Of a stretch of 36,848 bases of DNA, positions 24,145 through 31,753 are shown piece after piece. Below the pieces are notes generated by a model. That model did no database searches. It saw nothing but the letters and a program-made list of their open reading frames with translations, and was not told the DNA's origin. A program made the position numbers and the translations under genes. This DNA comes from CAISIP01 sp039934375 (lineage in GTDB: Bacteria > Pseudomonadota > Gammaproteobacteria > Burkholderiales > Burkholderiaceae_C): positions 1 through 36,848 of the forward strand of contig JBDTMH010000017.1 in the NCBI GenBank assembly GCA_039934375.1. The letters run 5' to 3'. The number at the start of each line of letters is the position of its first letter. The stretch's first letter is position 1.

Positions 24145-26228
24145 CTGATCTCCTTGCGCGAGGTCGCCGCATAACGTGCCATCAGGGCGTCCTGCATGCC
24201 GGCTCCGCCTTCTCCAACCCGCTGGTAATGGCCATCCGCTGACAACAGCCAGGCGTCGCGCTGGTCGTGCAAAGCGGCCACCAGGCATTCGTCGATGATG
24301 CGCTGGCGAAGTTGCGGATCCGTGATCGGCCAGGCAATTTCGATCCGGCGCAACATGTTGCGGTTCATCCAGTCGGCGCTGGACAGGTACAGCTGCTCCT
24401 TTCCGGCAGCGCGGAAGTAGTAGACGCGCGAATGTTCCAGGAAGCGCCCGATGATCGAGCGGACCCGGATATTGTTGGTGCGACCGGGCAATTCCGGCGG
24501 CAGCATGCAGGCGCCGCGCACGATCAGGTCGATCCGTGCGCCGCGTTGTCCGGCCCGCACCAGTGCCGCCGTCAAAGCCTCGTCGGTCAGCGCATTCATC
24601 TTGAGCACGATGCGGGCGTCCTCGCCACGGGCTGCGGCTTCACCGACGGCGTCGATGCGCGCGATGAACCTGCGCTGCAGGTGAAACGGCGCGACCCAGA
24701 CATGGTGCAGCTGCGGCAACCGGCTCTGACTGGCCAGGTGCAGAAACACATGCTCGATGTCCGACGTCAGCCGCGGGTTTGCGCTCAGATGCCCGATGTC
24801 GGTATACAGCGCGGCGGTGCGCACGTTGTAGTTGCCGGTCGACAGGTGGACATAACGCACCAGCTTGCGGCCCTCCCGGCGGGTGATCAGCAACATCTTG
24901 GCATGGGTCTTGAGCCCGACCACGCCATAGACCACCTGTGCGCCGATCGCCTCCAGCCGCTCGGCCCAGTTGATGTTGGCCTCCTCGTCAAAGCGGGCCT
25001 TGAGTTCGACCACGACTGTGACCTCCTTGCCGCGGCGCACCGCCTCGCACAGCAGGTTCATCAGCAACGGGTCAGGGCCGGATCGGTAGATAGTCTGCTT
25101 GATGGCCAGCACCTGCGGATCGTCGATGGACTGGCGCAGGAATTCCGTGACCAGGCTGAAACTCTCATAGGGGTGGTGCAGCAGGATGTCGCCCTGGCGC
25201 AATCGCTCGAACACCGACTGGTTGCCCAGTGCCTGCGCCGAGTCGCGTGCGGTATAGGGTGCAAACTGCAGACGCGGGGCGTCGATCAGGTCGATCAGCT
25301 GCTGCAAGCGCACGAGGTTCACGGGTCCCTGTACCCGGTACAAGGCCTGTCTGGGCAGATTGAACTGCTTCAGCAGAAAATCGGCCAGATAGTCGGAGCA
25401 GGCCGCGGCCACTTCCAGCCGCACGGCCTGGCCGAAGTGGCGTTGTTGCAGGCCCAGTCGCATGGCCGTGCGCAGGTTGCGCACCTCGTCTTCGTCCACG
25501 GCCAGGTCGGAATGGCGGGTCACACGGAACTGGGAGAACTGGCCAACGTCCCGGCCTGGAAACAGGCTGTGCAGATGGGCCCGGATGACGCTGGACAGCG
25601 ACACGAATACCGCCCTGTCGCCTGCCACCTTGTCGGGCATGCGGATCAGGCGCGGCAGTACCCGCGGCACCTTGACGATGGCAATCTCGTTCTCGCGCCC
25701 AAACGCGTCCTTGCCACCGAGCCGCACGATGAAGTTCAGCGTCTTGTTGGCCACCTGCGGGAACGGGTGCGACGGGTCCAGGCTGACCGGAATCAGCAGC
25801 GGGCGAACCTCGCGCTCGAAGTGCCGGTGCACCCAGCGCGTCTGCGCGGGAGTACGGTCGCTGAAACCGACGATATCGATACCTTCGCGACCGAATGCCG
25901 GCATGAAGGCGTCGTTGTACAAGGCATATTGCCGGTCGACCAGGGTGTGCGCCGCCAGCGCCAGCGCCTCGAAGGACTGCGTGGTGTAGACGCCCTTGCG
26001 CACCCCGTTTTGCCAGGCCTGCAGATGCTCGGCCATACGCACCTCGAAGAACTCGTCCAGGTTGGACGAGACGATGCACAGGTATCGCAGCCGTTCGAGC
26101 AGCGGCACGTCCGGCCTGTGGGCCCAGTCCAGCACCCGCTCGTTGAATGCCAGGATGCTGTGATCACGGTCGAGAAATGGAACCGCACGGGCCGCCAGGG
26201 AGGCGCTGCGCTGGGCCTTGGATGTCAT
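24135..26228 (-). CDS. ppk1: Polyphosphate kinase Ppk1
   Basis: Membrane-associated enzyme that builds inorganic polyphosphate from ATP through a phospho-His intermediate. It is 697 aa from the ATG at 26228; a start at 26276 would cross the Pho-box-like repeat. Motifs in order: 'LDRDHSILAFNERVLDWA' and 'SSNLDEFFEVRMAEHL' (N and H domains), 'HHPYESFSLVTEFLRQS', 'KQTIYRSGPD', 'ELKARFDEEANINWAE', the active-site 'GLKTHAKMLLI', 'LSTGNYN', and the C-terminal 'SIIGRFLEHSRVYYF'. All are intact. It forms an operon with sixA. Confidence 0.97.
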   Translation of the reverse strand: MTSKAQRSASLAARAVPFLDRDHSILAFNERVLDWAHRPDVPLLERLRYLCIVSSNLDEFFEVRMAEHLQAWQNGVRKGVYTTQSFEALALAAHTLVDRQYALYNDAFMPAFGREGIDIVGFSDRTPAQTRWVHRHFEREVRPLLIPVSLDPSHPFPQVANKTLNFIVRLGGKDAFGRENEIAIVKVPRVLPRLIRMPDKVAGDRAVFVSLSSVIRAHLHSLFPGRDVGQFSQFRVTRHSDLAVDEDEVRNLRTAMRLGLQQRHFGQAVRLEVAAACSDYLADFLLKQFNLPRQALYRVQGPVNLVRLQQLIDLIDAPRLQFAPYTARDSAQALGNQSVFERLRQGDILLHHPYESFSLVTEFLRQSIDDPQVLAIKQTIYRSGPDPLLMNLLCEAVRRGKEVTVVVELKARFDEEANINWAERLEAIGAQVVYGVVGLKTHAKMLLITRREGRKLVRYVHLSTGNYNVRTAALYTDIGHLSANPRLTSDIEHVFLHLASQSRLPQLHHVWVAPFHLQRRFIARIDAVGEAAARGEDARIVLKMNALTDEALTAALVRAGQRGARIDLIVRGACMLPPELPGRTNNIRVRSIIGRFLEHSRVYYFRAAGKEQLYLSSADWMNRNMLRRIEIAWPITDPQLRQRIIDECLVAALHDQRDAWLLSADGHYQRVGEGGAGMQDALMARYAATSRKEIRWT

Positions 26229-26269
26229 GGGCGATGGTCTCGAAAGTCGTTCAATGATTGGACGCAATG

Positions 26270-26287
26270 ATGACACCAGCGTGACAT
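26270..26287 (-). promoter_or_regulatory. Pho-box-like direct repeat upstream of ppk1
   Basis: On the – strand ATGTCAC-GCTG-GTGTCAT: two 7-mers sharing TGTCA with an 11-base period, as in the PhoB-binding consensus CTGTCAT-N4-CTGTCAT. It ends 41 bases before the ppk1 ATG, the usual place for a PhoB-activated promoter. Confidence 0.65.
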
Positions 26288-26327
26288 TCGTCCGGGGCGT
26301 GCGCCTCCATGTGCGGCTGCGTGCACC

Positions 26328-26945
26328 TTAGCGCAGGCCGTGGTGCCCAAGTTTGTGGGCCAGTTCGACCGCTGAGTCGACCGCCATCTTCTCGAAGATG
26401 TTGGCGCGATGGAATTCGACCGTGCGCTGGGTGATGCCCAGATGCTCGGCGATGGTCTTGTTGTAGTGGCCCAGGATCAGTTCGTCCAGCACCTGGAGTT
26501 CGCGCGGACTCAGACTGGCCAGCGCCTGGCGCAGCCGCTGCTGGTCGGCCGACGCGTCGACCTGTGTCTGGGCGGCCACCAGGGCCTGCTCGACCTTGTC
26601 GACCAGCACGTTGTTCTGGAACGGCTTCTCCAGAAAATCCCAGGCACCGTTCTTGACGGCGGTAACGGCCATGCTGACGTCGCCATGCCCGGTCAGGAAC
26701 AGCACCGGCCAGGGACAGGCCAGCTGCTTGAGTTTCTCGAACGTGGCCAGGCCCGACAACGGCGCCATGCGGATATCCAGCAACACGACGGCATGTCCCC
26801 ATTGCGGCAGCAGCGCCTGCGCCATGGTCAGGAAGACATCGCCACCGGCCCAGGCCGAGACCTGGTGACCACGTGAGTCGAACAGCCAGCACAAGGCGTC
26901 GCGAAAGTCGGGATCGTCGTCGACGACATGAATCTGCGCAGTCAT
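26328..26945 (-). CDS. dctR: FixJ/LuxR-type response regulator (DctR-like)
   Basis: Two-component response regulator, 205 aa from the ATG at 26945. The receiver domain shows the acidic pocket 'VVDDDPDF' (D10–D12 region), the phosphorylation site D57 in 'VLLDIRM' and K107 in 'FLEKPF'. The C-terminal LuxR helix-turn-helix is 'LSPRELQVLDELILGHYNK…RTVEFHRANIFEKM'. Its start overlaps the end of the sensor kinase gene by 4 nt, so it is that kinase's partner. The location beside TRAP dicarboxylate genes argues for the DctS/DctR pair first known in Rhodobacter capsulatus. Confidence 0.85.
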   Translation of the reverse strand: MTAQIHVVDDDPDFRDALCWLFDSRGHQVSAWAGGDVFLTMAQALLPQWGHAVVLLDIRMAPLSGLATFEKLKQLACPWPVLFLTGHGDVSMAVTAVKNGAWDFLEKPFQNNVLVDKVEQALVAAQTQVDASADQQRLRQALASLSPRELQVLDELILGHYNKTIAEHLGITQRTVEFHRANIFEKMAVDSAVELAHKLGHHGLR

Positions 26946-28996
26946 GGCTGTGGTTCCATCACGCTGTGAGTAGGTTGTTGCGCAGCTGCGAGGCCAGCGC
27001 CCGTCAGGGCCAGCCACATCGTGAAGCAGGCACCGCCAAGCTGCGGATCCCGCGCCAGCTCGATGCGCCCATGGTGAGCCTCGACCACTGAGCGGCAGAT
27101 CGCCAGGCCCATGCCCATGCCGGCACCATCCTGGCGGGCGCTGTAGAACGCGGTGAACACCTGATCGACCTGGTCTGGAGGTACGCCCGGACCACTGTCG
27201 GCCACCGCAATGCCGGCCATCGAAGGCAGCATCGGCATCGTGATGCGCATACGCGCTGGCTCGGTTCCACGGGTGGCCCAGTGCTGTGCGTTGGCCAGCA
27301 GGTTCAGCAGCGCGTGTTCGAGCAGCAATGCGTCGGCTTCAATCCAGACCGGATCTGCCGGCAGCGCCACCTCGAGCAACACGTCGGTGCTCTGCGGCCG
27401 CTGGCGCAGAATCTGCTGCACCAGGGCCGCCAGGTCGACCCGCTGGCGGGTCAGTTCGCGGCGTCGCGCGAAGGCGTTGACGCGCTGGATGATGCGGCCG
27501 GACTTTTCGGCCAGGCGCACCATGCGTTCGGTGACCGCGGCTGCCTCGTCCAGCGTGATCTGGCCGCTGCGCAGCCGGTTGCGCAGTCCGGTGGCAAAAC
27601 CGCTGAGTGCGCCCAGCGGCTGGTTCAGTTCATGGGCCAGCGTGGAGGCGACCTCGCCGATCACCACCAGCCGTCCGGATGCCTCCAGCCGTTCTTGCTT
27701 GCGTTTGGCCATGCGATCGGCCTGCTTGCGCTCGCTGATGTCGAGCACGGAACTCATCCAACCCAGTTGCTGACCCTGCGGCCCGTTCAGAGGGGCCTCG
27801 TGGACCAGTACGTCGACCAGGTGGCCGTCTTGGTGCTGGAATTGCAGTTCGACGCCGGCATGTTCCGCAGTGCGGGCGATCAGCCGCTCGGTCACCGGTT
27901 GCGGATTTTCGGCCAGGCCCTTGGACCAGTACGGCAGCGGCGGTGAGCGTCCGACCAGTTCCTGCGGCGCAAAGCCGACGATGCGGCAAAAGGCCTGGTT
28001 CACGTACAGGATGCGGCCTTGCAGGTCCCACGCGCGCAGCCCGACGGTCAGCGAGTTCTCCATCGCCCGGCGCAGTGCCACCTGCGACTGCAGCATGGCC
28101 TCGACGCGCTGGCGTTTGACGAAGTCGCGCCGCAAGGCCACCAGGCTTGCCAGCATGCCGAGCAGGAACAGCAGTGCCACGCCGAAGAATGCGCGCGGAA
28201 CACTGGCCGGGCGTGTCCCCACCGGCGTGACCCGGATCGACAGGTCGGTGCCGGCCAGGTTCATCTGCGCGCGGTAACTGATCGCGTCGGTTGCAAGCGC
28301 GCGTCCATCCTGTTGGTTGTCCATCAGCCGCAGGTCGTGGGCCTGGCGGAACCAGTTCGGAACCAGCCGCTCGATGGCGGTCGACAGCGAGAGGGCTGCG
28401 AGATAGTTGCCGACGAACTCGCCGCCCTCGAATGCCGGAACGGCCAGCCAGACCACATCGCCGTCGCTGCCATCGGCCTTGCGCATCGGCCCGGCATAGC
28501 TGGGACGGCGCAGGTTGCGTGCGATATCGCGCATTTCAATCAGCGCCGCCGCATTTTCGGCACTGGCAGCGGCGTCGGTGCTCAGGCGCGTCAGATCAGT
28601 TTGCAGCGCCTTCGGCCCTTGCGCGTCGAGCCAGCCTCGGGCCAGGATCACGCCGGGCTCGGACCACAGCAGTCCGCCGTGGATCTGCTGTCGTGTGGCG
28701 TTGACGTCTTCGGTGTCACGCAAGCGCCGCGCCTGCGACCGCAGGTCGTCCTCCAGCCGACGGAAATGAAACGCAATGCTCTGCTCCAGCCATTGCGCGT
28801 CCGCCATGTTCTGGCGCGCCTCTTCCTCGGCCTCGAAGTTCTGCAGGTACAGCACCAGCGCCACGACCGACGCGACCAGCAGGGCCAGGAAGCCCAGCAA
28901 CCATAATTGCGCGCGCAGGCTGCGACCGGGTTGCGACGCATCGGCATTGGCCAGCGCGGCAAAGTCGAACGCAGTTTCACCGGGTGCGGGTTTCAT
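26942..28996 (-). CDS. dctS: Sensor histidine kinase with PAS domain (DctS-like)
   Basis: Inner-membrane sensor kinase of 684 aa. TM1 is at about residues 31–51 ('LWLLGFLALLVASVVALVLYL'). A ~210-residue periplasmic sensing domain follows, then TM2 ('FFGVALLFLLGMLASLVAL'), a cytoplasmic PAS domain ('VGLRAWDLQGRILYVNQAFCRIVGF'), the phospho-acceptor H box 'ASTLAHELNQPLGAL', and the ATPase N, G1 and G2 boxes ('HALLNLLANAQHW', 'VADSGPGVP', 'GMGMGLAICRSVVEAHHG'). It probably senses C4-dicarboxylates or a binding-protein complex outside the cell and phosphorylates DctR. Its start is only 40 bases from the divergent first dctP-like gene. Confidence 0.88.
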   Translation of the reverse strand: MKPAPGETAFDFAALANADASQPGRSLRAQLWLLGFLALLVASVVALVLYLQNFEAEEEARQNMADAQWLEQSIAFHFRRLEDDLRSQARRLRDTEDVNATRQQIHGGLLWSEPGVILARGWLDAQGPKALQTDLTRLSTDAAASAENAAALIEMRDIARNLRRPSYAGPMRKADGSDGDVVWLAVPAFEGGEFVGNYLAALSLSTAIERLVPNWFRQAHDLRLMDNQQDGRALATDAISYRAQMNLAGTDLSIRVTPVGTRPASVPRAFFGVALLFLLGMLASLVALRRDFVKRQRVEAMLQSQVALRRAMENSLTVGLRAWDLQGRILYVNQAFCRIVGFAPQELVGRSPPLPYWSKGLAENPQPVTERLIARTAEHAGVELQFQHQDGHLVDVLVHEAPLNGPQGQQLGWMSSVLDISERKQADRMAKRKQERLEASGRLVVIGEVASTLAHELNQPLGALSGFATGLRNRLRSGQITLDEAAAVTERMVRLAEKSGRIIQRVNAFARRRELTRQRVDLAALVQQILRQRPQSTDVLLEVALPADPVWIEADALLLEHALLNLLANAQHWATRGTEPARMRITMPMLPSMAGIAVADSGPGVPPDQVDQVFTAFYSARQDGAGMGMGLAICRSVVEAHHGRIELARDPQLGGACFTMWLALTGAGLAAAQQPTHSVMEPQP

Positions 28997-29036
28997 GGGA
29001 GTGCGGGTTGCAACAATGGCCTCTAGGATAACGACG

Positions 29037-30047
29037 ATGTGGCGCGTTTACCGTGATCGGCTTGGCAAGGCAGCTTGGAGCATGCTGCTGGCGTGCCTGC
29101 TGGTGTTGCCGCTGTCGCTGCGCGCCGACGTGCTGATACGTTTCTCGCATGTGGTCGCGCGAGACACGCCCAAGGGACTGGCGGTCGAACGGTTCAAAAA
29201 TTTGGTCGAGCAACGCTCCGGTGGTCGCATCCGGGTGATGGTTTACCCGGATGCGCGCCTGTACGGCGACCTGGACGAAATGGAGGCGCTTCGCCTGGGC
29301 GCAGTGGAGATGCTGGCGCCGTCGTTGTCCAAGTTCGGGCCGATCGGTTTCCCTGAGTTCGAACTGTTCGATCTGCCTTTTTTGTTCGAGCGCATCACCG
29401 ATGTGCATCGCATCACCCAGGGCGATGTGGGTCGGCGCCTGCTCGATTCGTTGTCACGCCAGGGATTGGTCGGGCTGGGCTACTTCGACAATGGCTTCAA
29501 GCAGATGAGCGCCAACCGGCCCTTGCGCGAGCCGGCCGACTTCCGGGGCCTGCGCATGCGGGTACAGGCGTCGCGCGTCATTGCCGCGCAGTTCCGGGCC
29601 CTGGGCGCGCGTCCGGTGGTGCTGGCGTTCAGCGAGACCCGGCGGGCGCTGGCCGCGGGTGTGGTTGACGGTACCGAGAACCCGGTGTCGAACTTCTGGA
29701 CGCAGCGCATGAACGACGTGCAAACCGACCTGAGTCTGACCCACCATGCCTATCTGGGTTATGCGGTTGTCGCCAGTCAGCGTTTCTGGAACAGCCTGTT
29801 GCCGGACGACCGGGCAGTGGTGACGCAGGCGATGCAGGAGGCGCTGGCTTATGGCAACGCCATCGCCGACGCCGAAAACGAAGGCGCGCTGCAGGCCTTG
29901 CGCAAGGCCGGCACGACGCGGGTCCACCTGCTCACGCCGCGCCAACGTGCCGAACTGCGCGCGACTGTGCAACCGGTCTACGACCAGTTGTCGGACCGGA
30001 TTGGCCGGCAATGGTTGCAGGACGTGCAGCAGGCGCTCGGACGCTAA
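29037..30047 (+). CDS. TRAP transporter binding protein DctP-like, sensor-adjacent copy
   Basis: Periplasmic binding protein of the DctP family, 336 aa. The start at 29037 is chosen for AGGA eight bases upstream; ATGs at 28995 and 29016 lack one. The signal sequence ends near 'LSLRADV'. The mature protein has 'IRFSHVVARDTPKG', 'YPDARLYGDLDEMEALRLGAVEM', 'LRMRVQAS' with the carboxylate-binding Arg, and 'DGTENPVSN'. It aligns along its whole length with the next gene but is clearly divergent and richer in Arg. It is head-to-head with dctS, and hairpin-forming sequence separates it from the second dctP. It may serve as a second specificity for the same importer or as a sensing partner of DctS; neither is shown. 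Confidence 0.87.
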   Translation: MWRVYRDRLGKAAWSMLLACLLVLPLSLRADVLIRFSHVVARDTPKGLAVERFKNLVEQRSGGRIRVMVYPDARLYGDLDEMEALRLGAVEMLAPSLSKFGPIGFPEFELFDLPFLFERITDVHRITQGDVGRRLLDSLSRQGLVGLGYFDNGFKQMSANRPLREPADFRGLRMRVQASRVIAAQFRALGARPVVLAFSETRRALAAGVVDGTENPVSNFWTQRMNDVQTDLSLTHHAYLGYAVVASQRFWNSLLPDDRAVVTQAMQEALAYGNAIADAENEGALQALRKAGTTRVHLLTPRQRAELRATVQPVYDQLSDRIGRQWLQDVQQALGR

Positions 30048-30083
30048 GTTTGTCACCAGGCCGACAAACCAAGGGTAATCCCT
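30048..30083 (+). promoter_or_regulatory. Two inverted repeats upstream of dctP
   Basis: GTTTGTC (30048–30054) and GACAAAC (30063–30069) form a 7-bp stem right after the upstream gene's stop codon. AGGG-TAAT-CCCT (30072–30083) is a short palindrome. The first could end or process the upstream transcript, and the second could be a binding site for the FixJ-type regulator. Both roles are inferred. Confidence 0.4.
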
Positions 30084-30172
30084 ACTGTTGAACGCCACAG
30101 TTGGCAGCGCGCGCTGCAAAACCTATCGTTAAGGTATCCCACAGGATTCCGTAACTTGCATAGGAGACAGCA

Positions 30173-31159
30173 ATGAAACTCAAAATGATTCTGGCCGCAG
30201 CGCTGGTGTCGCTGGGTCTGGGCGCGCAGGCGCAACAACCCATCGTGATCAAGCTCAGCCACGTGGTGGCCGACGCCACACCCAAGGGCCAGGCATCGAT
30301 CAAGTTCAAGGAACTGGCCGAGAAGGCCCTGCCCGGCAAGGTGCAGGTGCAGGTGTTCCCGAACAGTCAGCTGTTCGGTGATGGCAAGGAGATGGAAGCA
30401 CTGGCGCTGGGCGACGTGCAGATCATCATCCCGTCGCTGGCCAAGTTCGGCAAATACACGCCCAAACTGCAGCTCTTTGACCTGCCGTTCCTGTTCGATG
30501 ACCTGGCCGCGGTGGACCGCTTCCAGGCCAGTAAAGACGGTCAGGCGCTGCTCAAGTCGATGGAGAAGAAGAACATTCTCGGCCTGGGTTACCTGCACAA
30601 CGGCATGAAGCAGTTGTCGGCCAACAAGCCGCTCAACACGCCGGCGGATGCCAAGGGCCTGAAGTTCCGCATCCAGAGCTCGGACGTGCTCGAGGAGCAG
30701 TTCAAGGCCGTCGGTGGCAATCCGCAGAAGCTGGCGTTCGCCGAGGTTTACCAGGCCTTGCAGACCGGCGTCGTCGATGGCACCGAGAACCCGTGGTCGA
30801 ACATCTACAGCAAGAAGTTCCATGAAGTGCAAGGCTTCATCATGGACAGCAACCATGGCATTCTGGACTACATGGTCATCACCAACGCGAAATGGTGGAA
30901 CGGCCTGCCGGCCGACGTGCGCACGAAGCTCAATGGCGCCATGCAGGAAGCCATCAAGTACGGCAACAAGATCGCCGAGGAAGAGGGCAACGACTACCGT
31001 GCCAAGGTGATCGCCGACAACAAGGCCAAGGTGCTGCCGATGAGCAAGGAAAACCTGCAGGCCTGGCGCACTGCGATGAAGCCGGTGTGGAAGAAGTTCG
31101 AAGGTGAAATCGGCGCCGACCTTATCAAGGCCGCTGAAAAGTCCAACACCAGCAAGTAA
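30173..31159 (+). CDS. dctP: TRAP transporter dicarboxylate-binding protein DctP
   Basis: Periplasmic binding protein of the tripartite ATP-independent transporter, 328 aa, with a signal peptide ending 'GLGAQAQQ'. Family motifs are 'IKLSHVVADATPKG', 'FPNSQLFGDGKEMEAL', 'LGLGYLHNGMKQLSANKPL', 'LKFRIQSS' (ligand-carboxylate Arg) and 'DGTENPWSN'. These are the features of the succinate/fumarate/malate-binding group. AGGAGA precedes the ATG. An intrinsic terminator follows before dctQ, which should keep DctP more abundant than the membrane subunits. Confidence 0.93.
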   Translation: MKLKMILAAALVSLGLGAQAQQPIVIKLSHVVADATPKGQASIKFKELAEKALPGKVQVQVFPNSQLFGDGKEMEALALGDVQIIIPSLAKFGKYTPKLQLFDLPFLFDDLAAVDRFQASKDGQALLKSMEKKNILGLGYLHNGMKQLSANKPLNTPADAKGLKFRIQSSDVLEEQFKAVGGNPQKLAFAEVYQALQTGVVDGTENPWSNIYSKKFHEVQGFIMDSNHGILDYMVITNAKWWNGLPADVRTKLNGAMQEAIKYGNKIAEEEGNDYRAKVIADNKAKVLPMSKENLQAWRTAMKPVWKKFEGEIGADLIKAAEKSNTSK

Positions 31160-31196
31160 ACAGGCCCCGACGCACGCTGCGCAGGTCGTGTCACTA

Positions 31197-31219
31197 CCCC
31201 GGCTAGCCCGGGGTTTTTC
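31197..31219 (+). terminator. Intrinsic terminator/attenuator between dctP and dctQ
   Basis: CCCCGG (31197–31202), loop CTAGC, CCGGGG (31208–31213), then TTTTT. A strong stem with a T-run inside the operon. Partial read-through would set the ratio of binding protein to membrane subunits. The dctQ ribosome site (TGGAGA) follows at once. Confidence 0.8.
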
Positions 31220-31231
31220 TTGGAGACCATC

Positions 31232-31753
31232 ATGAAAATGCTGGACCGGCTGGAAGAGTGGATCATCTCACTGATGCTGTTTGCCATGACGGCACTCGCA
31301 TTCATGCAGGTGGTCCGGCGTTATGTGTTCAACACCGGCTTTTCCTGGACGCTGGAGCTGACCGGCGTTTTCTTCGCCATCATGATATTCGTCGGTATCT
31401 CGTATGGCGTGCGCGTGGGTTCGCACATCGGCGTGGACGCGTTGGTCAACCTGCTCGGGCCGCAGGCGCGGCGCGCAGTCTCCATCCTCGCGGTGGCGCT
31501 GTGCCTGGTCTATGTGGGCTTCATCCTGTATGGGTCGAGCATCTATGTCAGCAAGATGCGCGAGGTGGGCGTCGAGTTCGACGACATGCCGATCGAGCGC
31601 TGGAAGGTACTGATCGTTCTTCCGATCGGTTATGCGCTGGTCGGTTTTCGATTTTTGCAAATCATCTTCAACCTGATCACGGGCAAGACCGACAGCCTGC
31701 ACCTGGCCGATGAAGCGGCCGATGCGATGAAACTCAAGCAGGATACCGAATAA
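31232..31753 (+). CDS. dctQ: TRAP transporter small permease DctQ
   Basis: The four-helix small membrane subunit, 173 aa from the ATG at 31232, which has a GGAGA site upstream. Helices are around 'WIISLMLFAMTALAFMQVVRRYVF', 'SWTLELTGVFFAIMIFVGISYGVR', 'ILAVALCLVYVGFILYGSSIYV' and 'VLIVLPIGYALVGFRFLQI'. The motif 'RRYVFNTGFSWTLEL' is typical of DctQ. Its stop shares one base with the dctM start (TAATG). Confidence 0.92.
   Translation: MKMLDRLEEWIISLMLFAMTALAFMQVVRRYVFNTGFSWTLELTGVFFAIMIFVGISYGVRVGSHIGVDALVNLLGPQARRAVSILAVALCLVYVGFILYGSSIYVSKMREVGVEFDDMPIERWKVLIVLPIGYALVGFRFLQIIFNLITGKTDSLHLADEAADAMKLKQDTE

Noticed and set aside
24267..26270. A 667-codon open frame on the + strand opposite ppk1
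   Set aside because: Ppk1 on the other strand has all family motifs. The + frame has a Gln/His/Val-rich, motif-free composition, as expected from a mirror frame in GC-rich DNA.
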